Source: Xenophilus sp. L33
Lineage (GTDB): Bacteria; Pseudomonadota; Gammaproteobacteria; Burkholderiales; Burkholderiaceae_C
NCBI RefSeq assembly: GCF_009765735.1
Contig: NZ_LMUW01000089.1
Coordinates: 39,941-93,431, forward strand
Length of the DNA: 53,491 bases
Reading direction: 5' to 3'
In this document: positions 8,658 to 17,948 of the stretch, one piece after another
How positions within the stretch are numbered: position 1 is the stretch's first letter
How the letters are laid out: each line of letters opens with the position of its first letter
Made by a program: the position numbers and the translations under genes
The notes under the pieces: model-generated
What the model saw: the letters and a program-made list of their open reading frames with translations, nothing else
Told to the model about the DNA's origin: nothing
Database searches by the model: none

Positions 8658-9550
8658 CCCCGACCCTCGACGACAAGCTGGTGGTCGCGATCTCCTCGCG
8701 CGCCCTCTTCGACCTCGAAGAAGAAAACCGCCTCTTCGAATCCGGCGACGACGCCGGCTACATGAAGCTGCAGCTCGACCGCCTCGACGTGCCGGCGCGG
8801 CCCGGCATCGCCTATTCGCTGGTGAAGAAGCTGCTGCGCTTCAACAGCGGCGGCGTGCAGCGGGTCGAGGTGGTGATCCTGTCGCGCAACGACCCGGTGT
8901 CGGGCATGCGGGTGTTCCGCTCGGGCGTGGCCAACGGCATCAGCCTGCAGCGCGGCGTCTTCACGCAGGGTCGGCCGCCCTTCGGCTACCTGCGGCCGCT
9001 GCGGGCGCACCTCTTCCTCTCGGTCAACGCCGACGACGTGCGCGAGGCGCTGGTCGCGGGCTTTCCGGCGGCGCGGGTGCTGGTCGAGTCGGTGCTCGCC
9101 AGCGAGGCCTATCCGGACGAGGTGCGCATCGCCTTCGACGGCGACGCGGTGCTGTTCAGCGACGAGGCCGAGCGGGTCTACCAGGCCGAAGGGCTCGACG
9201 CCTTCCAGCGCCACGAATCCTCCAAGGCGAGCCAGCCGCTGCCCGAAGGCCCGTTCAAGCCGCTGCTGGCCGCGCTGCACCGGCTGCAGCAGGCGAGCGG
9301 TTCCGACATGCGCATCCGCACCGCCCTGGTGACTGCGCGCAGCGCGCCGGCCCACGAGCGGGCGATCCGCACCTTGATGGACTGGAACATCAAGGTCGAC
9401 GAGGCGATGTTCCTCGGCGGCCTGCCCAAGGGCGAATTCCTGCGCGAATTCGAGCCCGACTTCTTCTTCGACGACCAGACCGGGCACGTCGACGCTGCGG
9501 CCCGCCACGTGCCCTCGGGCCACGTCGCCAGCGGCATCAGCAACGCCTGA
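8654..9550 (+). CDS. 5'-nucleotidase, cN-I family
   Basis: A 298-residue cytoplasmic protein resembling the cytosolic 5'-nucleotidase I family (Pfam 5-nucleotidase), which removes phosphate from nucleoside monophosphates. Typical segments are VEVVILSRNDPVSGMRVF, the acidic FDGDAVLFSDEAE motif (likely metal and catalytic Asp), VTARSAPAHERAIRTL and FFDDQTGH. The ATG at 8654 overlaps the gspF stop, which gives a protein of family length. The frame is open further upstream inside gspF, but that part is out-of-frame secretion sequence. It is probably carried on the tail of the gsp transcript with no functional link to secretion. Confidence 0.85.
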   Translation: MTPTLDDKLVVAISSRALFDLEEENRLFESGDDAGYMKLQLDRLDVPARPGIAYSLVKKLLRFNSGGVQRVEVVILSRNDPVSGMRVFRSGVANGISLQRGVFTQGRPPFGYLRPLRAHLFLSVNADDVREALVAGFPAARVLVESVLASEAYPDEVRIAFDGDAVLFSDEAERVYQAEGLDAFQRHESSKASQPLPEGPFKPLLAALHRLQQASGSDMRIRTALVTARSAPAHERAIRTLMDWNIKVDEAMFLGGLPKGEFLREFEPDFFFDDQTGHVDAAARHVPSGHVASGISNA

Positions 9551-9565
9551 GGGCTTTCAGTCCCA

Positions 9566-9595
9566 CCTAAGAAAGTCGGCCGGGCCGGCCTTAGG
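9566..9595. terminator. Possible stem-loop after the nucleotidase gene
   Basis: CCTAA at 9566-9570 pairs with TTAGG at 9591-9595. Inside lies a perfect 13-nt palindrome of GGCCGG-G-CCGGCC (9578-9590). The structure sits 15 bp after the nucleotidase stop. It has no T-run, so intrinsic termination is uncertain; it may be a 3' stabilising hairpin. Confidence 0.4.
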
Positions 9596-9637
9596 ATGCG
9601 CAGACCGCGCCGTTCTGGCGCGACAACCACCCACGCC

Positions 9638-11416
9638 ATGAACGATCCGATCGCCTCCAAGAGCATGCTCACCACCTTGCGCCGCATCGGCGCGCTGGCG
9701 GCGCCCTACTTCCGCTCGGAAGAAAAGTGGGCGGCCCGCGGCCTCCTGGCGGCGATCGTCGCGCTCAACCTCGGCGTGGTCTACATGCTGGTGCTGAACA
9801 ACCAGTGGTACGCCCGCTTCTACGACGCGCTGCAGAACAAGGACGCGGCGGTGTTCTGGCGCGAGATCATCTACTTCTGCAAGATCGCTGCCGCCTTCAT
9901 CGTGATCGCGATCCTGAAGTTCTACCTGACCCAGCTGCTGCAGCTGCGCTGGCGCGCCTGGATGACGCGCAGCTACCTGGCCCGCTGGATGGCCGACCGC
10001 ACCTTCTACCGCCTCGAGCTGGCGCGCTACGGCCAGAACGACGAAGGCCGCACGCCGGACAACCCCGACCAGCGCATCCAGGAAGACATGCAGCTCTTCA
10101 CCGACTACACGGTGACCCTGTCGATGGGCCTCCTGAACGCGGTGGTGACGCTGGCCAGCTTCATCGGCATCCTGTGGGGCCTGAGCGGCGTGGTCACCTT
10201 GCCGATCCTCGGCCACGACTACACGGTGCCGGGCTCGATGGTCTGGATCGCGCTCATCTACTGCGCGGTCGGCACCGTCATCACGCACTACATCGGCCGG
10301 CCGCTGATCCGGCTGAACTTCCAGCAGCAGCGCTACGAGGCCGACTTCCGGCATCACCTGGTGCGGGTGCGCGAATACAGCGAGGCGATCGCGCTCGACC
10401 ACGGCGAGCAGGTCGAGCACGGCCAGCTCAGGACGCGCTTCGGCGCGGTGCTGAAGAACTACCTGGCGCTCATCAACAAGCAGAAGAACCTGGTGGCCTT
10501 CACCGCGTCCTTCGGCCAGGCCTCGGTGATCTTCGCCTTCATCGTGCAGGCGCCGCGCTTCTTCGCCGGCACGATCCAGCTCGGCCAGCTGATGCAGGTC
10601 AACTCGGCCTTCGGGCGGGTGCAGGAATCGCTCAGCTGGTTCGTCGACAACTACGACACGGTGGCCGTCTGGCGCGCCACCGCCGATCGCCTGAGCACCT
10701 TCGAGGCCGCGATGAAGGCCCACGCCGGTGCGGCCAGCCCGGTGGAGCGGGCACCGGCCGTGAACGGCGCGGGTCTCCGCACCGAAGGCCTGGGCGTCGC
10801 ATTGCCCGATGGCGCGGCCCTGCTGCAGGACGCGGCGCTGGCGGTGCAGCCCGGCGAGACACTGATGCTGCAAGGCCCGTCGGGCAGCGGCAAGTCGACG
10901 CTCTTTCGCGCCTTCGCCGGCATCTGGCCCTTCGCCAAGGGCCGCGTGTCGATCCCCGACAACGCGATGTTCATTCCGCAGCGGCCTTACGTGCCGGACG
11001 GCCGCCTGCGCGACGCGCTCGCCTACCCGCTGCCGGCCACCAACTTCAGCGACGCCGAGCTGGTGCAGGCGCTCAAGGACGCGCTGCTGCCCGACCTCGC
11101 CGGCCGCCTGGACGACCGCGACGCCTGGAGCCAGAAGCTGTCGGGCGGCGAGCAGCAGCGCCTCGCGATCGCGCGCGTGCTGCTGAAGAAGCCGGCGTGG
11201 CTCTTCGCCGACGAGGCCACCAGCGCGCTCGACGCCGACAGCGAGGCGAAGCTCTACCAGCGGCTGGCCTCGATGGTGCAGGCGGCCGGCGGCGCGATGG
11301 TGTCGATCGCGCACCGGGCCTCGGTGGGCGACCACCACCAGCGGCGATGGACCTTGGTGCCCGAGCCTACCGGCAGCGGCGCGCGCTACCGGATCGAGGC
11401 GTCCGAGGCCGCGTAA
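9638..11416 (+). CDS. Fused ABC transporter permease/ATPase, SbmA/BacA-YddA type
   Basis: A 592-residue protein with an N-terminal transmembrane domain of the ABC_membrane_2 type (about residues 1-330) and a C-terminal ATPase domain. The ATPase carries Walker [10 protein letters not shown] (about 414), signature [13 protein letters not shown] (about 501) and Walker [13 protein letters not shown] (about 523). Relatives are E. coli YddA, the SbmA/BacA-related transporters and peroxisomal ABCD proteins. They move vitamin B12, peptides or very-long-chain fatty acids, so the substrate here cannot be assigned. The ATG at 9638 was chosen because it begins the conserved N-terminal region and follows a gap without coding features. 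The last 31 bp overlap the 3' end of queC, tail to tail. Confidence 0.88.
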   Translation: MNDPIASKSMLTTLRRIGALAAPYFRSEEKWAARGLLAAIVALNLGVVYMLVLNNQWYARFYDALQNKDAAVFWREIIYFCKIAAAFIVIAILKFYLTQLLQLRWRAWMTRSYLARWMADRTFYRLELARYGQNDEGRTPDNPDQRIQEDMQLFTDYTVTLSMGLLNAVVTLASFIGILWGLSGVVTLPILGHDYTVPGSMVWIALIYCAVGTVITHYIGRPLIRLNFQQQRYEADFRHHLVRVREYSEAIALDHGEQVEHGQLRTRFGAVLKNYLALINKQKNLVAFTASFGQASVIFAFIVQAPRFFAGTIQLGQLMQVNSAFGRVQESLSWFVDNYDTVAVWRATADRLSTFEAAMKAHAGAASPVERAPAVNGAGLRTEGLGVALPDGAALLQDAALAVQPGETLMLQGPSGSGKSTLFRAFAGIWPFAKGRVSIPDNAMFIPQRPYVPDGRLRDALAYPLPATNFSDAELVQALKDALLPDLAGRLDDRDAWSQKLSGGEQQRLAIARVLLKKPAWLFADEATSALDADSEAKLYQRLASMVQAAGGAMVSIAHRASVGDHHQRRWTLVPEPTGSGARYRIEASEAA

Positions 11417-12096
11417 CGTTCCCAGCCGCGGGCCCGCAGCTCGCAGGCGGGGCAGCTGCCGCAGCCCCAGCCCCACGCATGTCGATGCGTGCGGTCGCCG
11501 AGGGAGCAGGTGTGGGTGTCCTCGACGATCAGGTCCACGAGCGCATCGCCGCCGAGCCGATGGGCCATGGCCCAGGTGGCGGCCTTGTCGATCCACATCA
11601 ACGGCGTCTCGATCACGAAGCGGCGGTCCATGCCCAGCGTGAGCGCCACCTGCAGCGCCTTCATGGTGTCGTCGCGGCAGTCGGGATAGCCGGAGAAGTC
11701 GGTCTCGCAGACGCCGGTGACGATCACCTCCAGCCCGCGCCGGTAGGCCAGCGCGCCGGCCAGCATGACGAACAGCAGGTTGCGGCCCGGCACGAAGGTG
11801 TTGGGCAGGCCGTTGGCCTGCATCTCGAAGGCGATGTCCTGTGTCAGCGACGAGGCGCTGACCTGGCCCAGCACGTCGACCGTCAACAGGTGGTCGTCGC
11901 CGAGGCGCGCGGCCCATTCGGGAAAGCGCTCGCGCAGGCGCGCCAGCACGGCGAGCCGGGCGTCGAGCTCGACCCGATGGCGCTGGCCGTAGTCGAAGCC
12001 GACGGTTTCTACCCGCTGGTATTTCGCCAGCGCGTCGGCCAGGCAGGTGGTGGAATCCTGGCCGCCGGAGAAGAGGACGAGTGCGGTGGTGTGCAT
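11386..12096 (-). CDS. queC: QueC, 7-cyano-7-deazaguanine synthase
   Basis: A 236-residue ATP-dependent ligase that converts 7-carboxy-7-deazaguanine plus ammonia to preQ0 in queuosine biosynthesis. The N-terminal pyrophosphatase loop [12 protein letters not shown] (residues 6-17), the [18 protein letters not shown] segment and the C-terminal zinc cluster [11 protein letters not shown] are intact. The start is the ATG at 12096 because the SGGxDSTT loop must lie near the N-terminus. The gene is 5 bp downstream of vapC on the same strand and is probably co-transcribed with the toxin-antitoxin pair. No queD, queE or queF is adjacent, and I saw no preQ1 riboswitch upstream. Confidence 0.95.
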   Translation of the reverse strand: MHTTALVLFSGGQDSTTCLADALAKYQRVETVGFDYGQRHRVELDARLAVLARLRERFPEWAARLGDDHLLTVDVLGQVSASSLTQDIAFEMQANGLPNTFVPGRNLLFVMLAGALAYRRGLEVIVTGVCETDFSGYPDCRDDTMKALQVALTLGMDRRFVIETPLMWIDKAATWAMAHRLGGDALVDLIVEDTHTCSLGDRTHRHAWGWGCGSCPACELRARGWERYAASDASIR

Positions 12097-12101
12097 GGGC
12101 T

Positions 12102-12539
12102 TCAGTCCGGAATCTTGATGTGTCGCTGCCGCTCCGCCGGCGTGGCGAGCAGCTGCGCCAGGCCGGTGTCGAAGGTGACCAGGCGCACCGCGTGGCGGAT
12201 CGCCAGCGTGAGCAGCCAGGCGTCGGTGATCTGCCGATGGCCGCGCAGGCCGCCGGTGCAGCTGCCGAGCACCTGCTCGATACCGAAGTCCAGGGGCAGG
12301 AAGCGGTGCTTGGGATGCGCGGTGTTGTGCAGCAGGACCTCGGCGCTCTCGCCGATCGAGATCGCTCGCGTCGAGAAGGCCGGCTGCGAAGTGATGCGAA
12401 CGAAGGCCGCCTGGGTCAGGGCCGTGGTCGACCAGCCCTGGCGCGCATGGCCCTTGAACCAGGCCCGCATGCGACCGTGATGCTCGTGCGATGGCCAGCC
12501 GAGCGCGATCAAGGCGTTGACGTCGAGCAGGAAGCTCAA
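12102..12539 (-). CDS. vapC: VapC-type PIN-domain toxin
   Basis: A 145-residue PIN-domain ribonuclease of the VapC group. Acidic residues expected in the Mg-binding site are present: Asp6 in [12 protein letters not shown], an Asp in [11 protein letters not shown] and an Asp in LVTFDTGLA. The usual Glu near residue 44 appears as Gln (TTALTQAAF), a variation also seen in other PIN toxins of this subgroup. The start codon is TTG at 12539, overlapping the vapB stop (TTGA), a typical coupled arrangement. VapC toxins cleave RNA, often initiator tRNA or rRNA; the target here is unknown. Confidence 0.9.
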   Translation of the reverse strand: MSFLLDVNALIALGWPSHEHHGRMRAWFKGHARQGWSTTALTQAAFVRITSQPAFSTRAISIGESAEVLLHNTAHPKHRFLPLDFGIEQVLGSCTGGLRGHRQITDAWLLTLAIRHAVRLVTFDTGLAQLLATPAERQRHIKIPD

Positions 12540-12763
12540 GGTCCGTCTTCCAACAGATCCTTGACTTGCCGGCTGGTGACGCGGGGCGCGTCCGCCGGCA
12601 GGTCGAAGACCCAGACACCGTCTTTCTTGCGCACCGGCAGGCGCTCGCCGCCGCCGCGCCGGATCAGTTCGGAAATGGCCTGCCCGAGCTTCAACGCCCG
12701 CGCCTGGGCGTAGGCCTGGGCGACCTCGAAGGCGTCGTCCTCCAGGGTGACGGTGGTCCGCAT
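12536..12763 (-). CDS. vapB: VapB-type ribbon-helix-helix antitoxin
   Basis: A 75-residue protein with an N-terminal ribbon-helix-helix DNA-binding segment ([20 protein letters not shown] and following helix) and a C-terminal, Pro/Asp-rich tail that would wrap the VapC toxin. It overlaps vapC by 4 bp. Such antitoxins, alone or with toxin, repress their own promoter. Three direct repeats at 12766-12810, immediately upstream of the start codon, are the likely operator. The pair sits directly ahead of queC. Confidence 0.88.
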   Translation of the reverse strand: MRTTVTLEDDAFEVAQAYAQARALKLGQAISELIRRGGGERLPVRKKDGVWVFDLPADAPRVTSRQVKDLLEDGP

Positions 12764-12765
12764 GG

Positions 12766-12822
12766 TTGATGCACTTTCGTGAAATTGATGCGCTTTATTC
12801 TATTTGATGCAGTTTGCACCGG
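12766..12822 (-). promoter_or_regulatory. Three 19-bp-spaced direct repeats, likely VapB operator
   Basis: TTGATGC occurs on the plus strand at 12766-12772, 12785-12791 and 12804-12810. The copies begin exactly 19 bp apart, and each is followed by a variable base pair or two and then TTT. The first copy lies 3 bp from the vapB start codon, so protein bound here would block transcription or ribosome access. The 19-bp period is close to two helical turns, putting the copies on nearly the same DNA face. Binding by VapB/VapBC is inferred from position and from the autoregulation known for this family. Confidence 0.6.
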
Positions 12823-12838
12823 CGGCCGTGGGCCGACT

Positions 12839-13300
12839 TCAGAGAAAGCGCTCGAGCAGCTTGCGCGACCCGCGGTCCAGCGCCTTCGCGTCCGGGATCC
12901 GGAACTGCACGCCGCTGGCGCTCGCGATCAGCAGCGCGCCGCCCTCCAGTCGGCGGATGTCCTCCTCGGCCTTGAGCACGAAGTCGGTCTCGCCGCGGTC
13001 GGTGGCGACGCGCCAGGTGCTGGGCACGCCGAAGCTCGACACCGAATGCAGCTTCAGGAGCACCGGCGCGAAGTCGCGTGCCGCCAGTTCCTCGTCGAGC
13101 AGCGCGCGCGTCGGGGCCGGCAGCGCATCGAGCCGGTCGATCCAGCGCAGCTCGCGGCCGTCGCTGCCGACCAGCGACAGGCCGTCGTCCGGCGCGCTCA
13201 GCGGAAAGGCCCGCACCGGCAGCACGCCGGCACGGCGGCGGCCGTCGGGCTCGACCAGGACCAGCCGGCCGAAGGCGTCGCGTTCGATCCGCCAGTCCAT
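12839..13300 (-). CDS. DUF1854 protein associated with cyanophycin genes
   Basis: A 153-residue protein of the DUF1854 family. It starts with MDWRIERDAFGRLVLVEPDG and ends with a conserved stretch (EEDIRRLEGGALLIASASG, then FRIPDAKALDRGSRKLLERFL). The molecular function is unknown. Family members recur beside a dedicated ABC transporter and cphA genes in Burkholderiales. The ATG at 13300 overlaps the stop of the upstream ABC gene (TGATG), so the two are translationally coupled. There is no signal peptide or membrane segment, suggesting a cytoplasmic partner of the transporter. Confidence 0.85.
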   Translation of the reverse strand: MDWRIERDAFGRLVLVEPDGRRRAGVLPVRAFPLSAPDDGLSLVGSDGRELRWIDRLDALPAPTRALLDEELAARDFAPVLLKLHSVSSFGVPSTWRVATDRGETDFVLKAEEDIRRLEGGALLIASASGVQFRIPDAKALDRGSRKLLERFL

Positions 13301-15597
13301 CACGCCTCCCCCGCCGGATGCGCCGCATGGCCGCCGAGCGCCAGCGTGACCGAGGCCCGCTCGTCGGCGGCGCCGGCGCTCTCGTCGTCCGCCTGCCGCA
13401 GCTGCGCCTGGTAGAGCCGCCAGTAGGCGCCCTGCCTGTCCATCAGCGCGTCGTGCGGCCCGACCTCGACCACCTCGCCGCGGTCCATCACCACCAGCCG
13501 GTCGGCCTTGCGCAGGGTCGACAGGCGGTGCGCGATCGCGATCGTGGTGCGGCCCTTCACGAGGTTGTCGAGCGCCTTCTGGATCTCCTTCTCGGTCTCG
13601 GTGTCGACCGCCGAGGTGGCCTCGTCGAGGATCAGGATGCGCGGGTCGATCAGGAGCGCGCGGGCGATGCTGATGCGCTGCCGCTCGCCGCCCGAGAGGC
13701 CCTGGCCGCGCTCGCCGACCAGCGAGTCGTAGCCGTGCGCGAGACGCAGGATGAAGTCGTGCGCATGGGCCGCGCGCGCCGCGGCGACGATCTCCTCGCG
13801 CGTGGCGTCCGGCTTGCCGTAGGCGATGTTCTGCGCGATGGTGCCGAAGAAGAGGAAGGGCTCCTGCAGCACCAGCCCGACGTGCCGCCGGTAGTCGGCC
13901 ACCGCGAAGCGGCGGATGTCGGTGCCGTCGACCCTGATCGCGCCGTCGGTCACGTCGTAGAAGCGGCAGATCAGGTTCACCAGCGTGCTCTTGCCCGAGC
14001 CGCTGTGGCCCACCAGGCCGATCATCTCGCCCGGCTCGATCGCCAGGTCGAGGTCGCGGATGACCGCGCGGCTGCCGTAGCGGAAGCCGACGCCGGCCAT
14101 CTCGATGCGGCCTTCGATGCGTCCGACCCGCACCGGATTCGCCGGCTCCGGCACGTTGCTCACGTGGTCGAGGATGTCGAAGATGCGCTTGGCGCCGGCG
14201 GCCGCCTTCTGCGTCACCGAGACGATGCGGCTCATCGAATCCAGCCGCGTGTAGAAGCGGCCGATGTAGGCGATGAACGCGGTCAGCACGCCGACCGTGA
14301 TGCTGCCCCGCGCCACCTGCCAGATGCCGAAGCCCCAGACCACCAGGAGGCCGATCTCGGTCAGCAGCGACACGCTGGGCGTGAACAGCGACCAGGTCTT
14401 GTTGAGCTTGTCGTTGACCTGCAGGTTGTAGGCGTTGGCGGCGCGGAAGCGGTCGGCCTCGCGCTTCTCCTGCGCGAAGGCCTTGACCACGCGGATGCCG
14501 GGAATGGTGTCGGCCAGCACGTTGGTGACCTCGCTCCAGACGCGGTCGATCTTCTCGAAGCCGGTGCGCAGCCGGTCGCGCACCACGTGGATCATCCAGG
14601 CGATGAAGGGCAGCGGCACCAGCGTGACGACCGCCAGCAGCGGGTTGATCGAGAACAGGATCACCGCGGTCATCGCGATCATCAGCACGTCGGTCATGAA
14701 GTCGAGCGCATGCAGCGACAGGAAGACGTTGATGCGGTCCGTCTCCGAGCCGATGCGCGACATCAGGTCGCCGGTGCGCTTGCCGCCGAAGTAGTCGAGC
14801 GGCAGGGTCAGGAGATGCTCGTAGGTGGTGGTGCGCAGGTCGGCGCCGATGCGCTCCGACACCAGTGCCAGGAGGTAGGTGCGGGCCCAGCCGAGCGCCC
14901 AGCCCACCAGCGCCGACAGCAGCAGCGCACCCAGGAACAGCTCCACCTTCACCGCCGCGATCTGCTGGCCGGTCTGGAACGGAATGAGGATGTCGTCCAT
15001 CAGCGGGATGGTCAGGTAGGGCGGCACCAGCGTCGCGGCGGTCGACGCCAGGGTCAGCAGGAAGCCGACGATCAGCTGCTTGCGGTAGGGCCTGGCGAAG
15101 CGGCCGAGGCGCAGCAGCACCCAGGTCGAGGGCGGTGCCTGGGTGCCGGGCGCGGCATCGAAAACCTCTGCGGCGTCGGCACCGTCCGCATCGATGTCGA
15201 TCGGGTCGCCTGTCACCTGCGCGACCGACGCGAAGCGCAGGTCGAACAGCTTCTGCAGCCGCAGCGCGGCCGGCTGCCGCGCCAGGGTGTAGCGCCAGCG
15301 TGCCAGCCGCCCGCGGGGGCCCACCAGGTCGAGCGTGCCGACACCGGCGTGGTCGCTGTGGGCCAGCATCAGGCCGGTGGCCGGCAGGGTCCATTCGGCC
15401 CATTCGCCCTCGGCGCTGCGGGCCATCAGGCGGCGGTCGGTGAGGGCCAGGAGGCCGTTGTCGAAGCGGAGTTCCTCGTCGAGGTCAACCGACAGGAGTG
15501 CCAGAACGTTCTCCGCGGGTGCGAGCCGGCTTTTCAGCGCGTCGGGCGCCTCTCTCGCTTCGCCCTCCGGGGCTCCGACTGGATCAAGATTTTGCAT
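13300..15597 (-). CDS. Cyanophycin-associated ABC transporter (fused permease-ATPase)
   Basis: A 765-residue half-transporter. An N-terminal soluble region (about residues 1-180, with a PH-like segment ALTDRRLMARSAEGEW) precedes a six-helix exporter domain (about 185-480). The ATPase follows, with Walker A GHSGSGKST (about 527), signature LSGGERQRISIARAL (about 632) and Walker B ILILDEATSAVD. It belongs to the exporter group found beside cphA in betaproteobacteria; its substrate is unproven, and arginine/aspartate dipeptides or cyanophycin-related peptides are only a guess. The ATG at 15597 was chosen; an in-frame ATG at 15636 would add 13 residues. It is divergent from cphA' across about 100 bp that must hold both promoters. 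Confidence 0.85.
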   Translation of the reverse strand: MQNLDPVGAPEGEAREAPDALKSRLAPAENVLALLSVDLDEELRFDNGLLALTDRRLMARSAEGEWAEWTLPATGLMLAHSDHAGVGTLDLVGPRGRLARWRYTLARQPAALRLQKLFDLRFASVAQVTGDPIDIDADGADAAEVFDAAPGTQAPPSTWVLLRLGRFARPYRKQLIVGFLLTLASTAATLVPPYLTIPLMDDILIPFQTGQQIAAVKVELFLGALLLSALVGWALGWARTYLLALVSERIGADLRTTTYEHLLTLPLDYFGGKRTGDLMSRIGSETDRINVFLSLHALDFMTDVLMIAMTAVILFSINPLLAVVTLVPLPFIAWMIHVVRDRLRTGFEKIDRVWSEVTNVLADTIPGIRVVKAFAQEKREADRFRAANAYNLQVNDKLNKTWSLFTPSVSLLTEIGLLVVWGFGIWQVARGSITVGVLTAFIAYIGRFYTRLDSMSRIVSVTQKAAAGAKRIFDILDHVSNVPEPANPVRVGRIEGRIEMAGVGFRYGSRAVIRDLDLAIEPGEMIGLVGHSGSGKSTLVNLICRFYDVTDGAIRVDGTDIRRFAVADYRRHVGLVLQEPFLFFGTIAQNIAYGKPDATREEIVAAARAAHAHDFILRLAHGYDSLVGERGQGLSGGERQRISIARALLIDPRILILDEATSAVDTETEKEIQKALDNLVKGRTTIAIAHRLSTLRKADRLVVMDRGEVVEVGPHDALMDRQGAYWRLYQAQLRQADDESAGAADERASVTLALGGHAAHPAGEA

Positions 15598-15700
15598 TGT
15601 GTTCGTGGTGACCAGGCCCGTCGACGGGCCCTTCATGGCGCTTCTCGCGCGCCGATTCTGACCGATGCCCTTCGCCGCGCCTGAAGCGGCCAACGTTCCC

Positions 15701-17941
15701 ATGACCCGTTTCGACGACATCCGGCTGGAGCGCATCCAGTACCTGCGCGGCCCCAATCTCTGGACCTACCGGCCGGTGCTCGAGAGCTGGCTCGACCTCG
15801 GCGCCCTGGAAGACCATCCGTCCAACACCATCGCCGGCTTCACCGAACGGCTCACCGCGCTGCTGCCGGCGCTGATCGAGCACCACTGCGGCGTCGGCGA
15901 GCGCGGCGGCTTCATCCAGCGGCTGAGCGAAGGCACCTGGGCCGGGCACGTGCTGGAGCACGTGGTGATCGAGCTGCTCAACCTGGCCGGCATGCCGACC
16001 GGCTTCGGCCAGACCCGCAGCACCTCGCGCCACGGCGTCTACCGCATGGTGTTCCGCGCCCGCGACGAGCAGGTCGCGCGGGTGGCGCTGGCCGAAGGCC
16101 ACAGGCTCCTGATGGCGGCGATCAACGACGATCCCTTCGGCGCCGCCGACGTGCAGCGCGCGGTCGACGCGGTCAAGGCCAAGGTCGAGGACTGCTACCT
16201 GGGCCCGAGCACCGCCTGCATCGTCGGCGCCGCCACCGACCGCGGCATCCCTCACCTGCGGCTCAACAGCGGCAACCTGGTGCAGCTGGGCTACGGCGCC
16301 AACCAGCAGCGCATCTGGACCGCCGAGACCGACTACACCAGCGCCATCGGCGAATCGATCGCCAGCGACAAGGAGCTGACCAAGTCGCTGCTCGCCGCCT
16401 GCGGCGTGCCGGTGCCCGAAGGCCAGGTCGTCGCCGACGCGCAGGAAGCCTGGGACGCCGCCGAGGACATCGGCCTGCCGGTGGTGGTGAAGCCGTCGGA
16501 CGCCAACCACGGCCGCGGCGTGTCGCTCGAGCTGCGCACCCGCGAGGAAGTGGTCGCCGCCTTCGCGGTCGCCGAGCCCGAGGGCAGCGACGTGATGGTC
16601 GAGCGTTTCATCCATGGCCACGAGCACCGCCTGCTGGTGGTCGGCGGCCAGGTGGTGGCGGCGGCGCGCGGCGAGATCATCACGGTGACCGGCGACGGCA
16701 CGGCCAGCGTCGCCGAGCTGATCGACAGCCAGCTCAACAGCGACCCGCGGCGCGGCGCTGAGGAAGAATTTCCGCTCGACCTGATCGTGATCGAGGGCGA
16801 CGCCAAGCTGGCGCTCGAACTGCAGCGCCAGTCGCTCGACGCCAATGCGGTGCCGGCCGCCGGCCGCGTGGTGACGATCCAGCGCAACGGCAACATGGCG
16901 ATCGATTGCACCGACCAGGTCCATCCGGAAGTGGCGCACGCGGCCGTGCTGGCGGCCCGCGTGGTCGGCCTGGACATCGCCGGCATCGACCTGGTGGCGC
17001 AGGACGTCGGCCGGCCGCTGGCCGCGCAGGGCGGCGCGATCGTCGAGGTCAACGCGGGTCCGGGCCTCCTGATGCACCTGAAGCCGGCGCTCGGCTCGCC
17101 GCGGCCGGTCGGCCGCGCGATCTGCGACCACCTGTTCCCGGACGACGCGCCGGGCCGCATCCCGGTGATCGGCGTGGCCGGCTCGCGCGACACCGCGGTG
17201 CTGGCGCGGCTGGTGGCCTGGCTGGTCGGCCTCGGCGGCAGCCAGACCGGTCTCGCCTGCCGCGACGGCCTCTTCCTCGATCGCCGCCGGGTCGATGCCC
17301 GCGACAGCGCCAACTGGGCCGCCGGCCACCGGCTGCTGGTGAACCGCTCGGTGCAGGCGGTGGTGATGGAGAACGGCGCCGACACCATCCTGCGCGACGG
17401 CCTCGCCTACGACCGCTGCCAGGTCGGCATCGTGACCGACCTGGAAGGCTACGAGCCGCTGGCCGCATACGACATCACCAGCAGCGACCAGCTGGTCAAG
17501 GTGCTGCGCACCCAGGTCGACGTGGTGCTGCCCGAAGGCACCGCGGTGCTGCATGCCGGCGACCAGCGCGTCGCCGGCCTGGCGCCGCTGTGCGACGGCC
17601 AGGTGATCCTTTACGCGGTCGATCCGCAGGCCGCGCCGCTGGCGCGCCACCGGGCCGAGGGCGGCCGCGCGGTGCTGGTGCGCCAGGACCGCGTGGTGCT
17701 GGCCAACGGCGCCACCGAATCCTTCCTGCCGGGCCTCGGCCGCCTCACCGCCTGGCGCGCGACGCACGCCGGCGTCTCGCTCGAACACCTCCTGGCCGCG
17801 GTCGGCGCCGGCTGGGCGCTGGGCATTCCGCTCAACCTCATCGGTGCCGGCATCGAGGCCTTCGAGGCCGACCTGCAGGCGGCGCTCGACTCGCTGCAGC
17901 TGTCGCAGAGCCTCCTGCCCGCTCCCACCCAACTCGCCTGA
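15701..17941 (+). CDS. cphA': CphA', cyanophycin synthetase paralog with degenerate ligase domain
   Basis: A 746-residue paralog of the cyanophycin synthetase encoded directly downstream. The N-terminal domain and ATP-grasp domain (about residues 220-470; VVVKPSDANHGRGVSLEL, VEVNAGPGLLMH) are well kept. The Mur-ligase-like domain has lost its P-loop: the position equivalent to GTNGKTT reads GSRDTAV (about residues 493-499). The protein also stops about 110 residues before the end of CphA, so the Mur C-terminal domain is missing. It resembles the CphA2/CphA' group with one working ATP site, which in cyanobacterial CphA2 polymerises beta-Asp-Arg dipeptides. The start at 15701 aligns with the CphA N-terminus; an in-frame ATG at 15665 adds 12 residues. 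cphA begins 7 bp after the stop. Confidence 0.88.
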   Translation: MTRFDDIRLERIQYLRGPNLWTYRPVLESWLDLGALEDHPSNTIAGFTERLTALLPALIEHHCGVGERGGFIQRLSEGTWAGHVLEHVVIELLNLAGMPTGFGQTRSTSRHGVYRMVFRARDEQVARVALAEGHRLLMAAINDDPFGAADVQRAVDAVKAKVEDCYLGPSTACIVGAATDRGIPHLRLNSGNLVQLGYGANQQRIWTAETDYTSAIGESIASDKELTKSLLAACGVPVPEGQVVADAQEAWDAAEDIGLPVVVKPSDANHGRGVSLELRTREEVVAAFAVAEPEGSDVMVERFIHGHEHRLLVVGGQVVAAARGEIITVTGDGTASVAELIDSQLNSDPRRGAEEEFPLDLIVIEGDAKLALELQRQSLDANAVPAAGRVVTIQRNGNMAIDCTDQVHPEVAHAAVLAARVVGLDIAGIDLVAQDVGRPLAAQGGAIVEVNAGPGLLMHLKPALGSPRPVGRAICDHLFPDDAPGRIPVIGVAGSRDTAVLARLVAWLVGLGGSQTGLACRDGLFLDRRRVDARDSANWAAGHRLLVNRSVQAVVMENGADTILRDGLAYDRCQVGIVTDLEGYEPLAAYDITSSDQLVKVLRTQVDVVLPEGTAVLHAGDQRVAGLAPLCDGQVILYAVDPQAAPLARHRAEGGRAVLVRQDRVVLANGATESFLPGLGRLTAWRATHAGVSLEHLLAAVGAGWALGIPLNLIGAGIEAFEADLQAALDSLQLSQSLLPAPTQLA

Positions 17942-17948
17942 CGACACC

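Noticed and set aside
11386..12140. preQ1 riboswitch before queC
   Set aside because: Only 5 bp separate vapC from queC, and I could not find the conserved pseudoknot pattern in the vapC 3' end.
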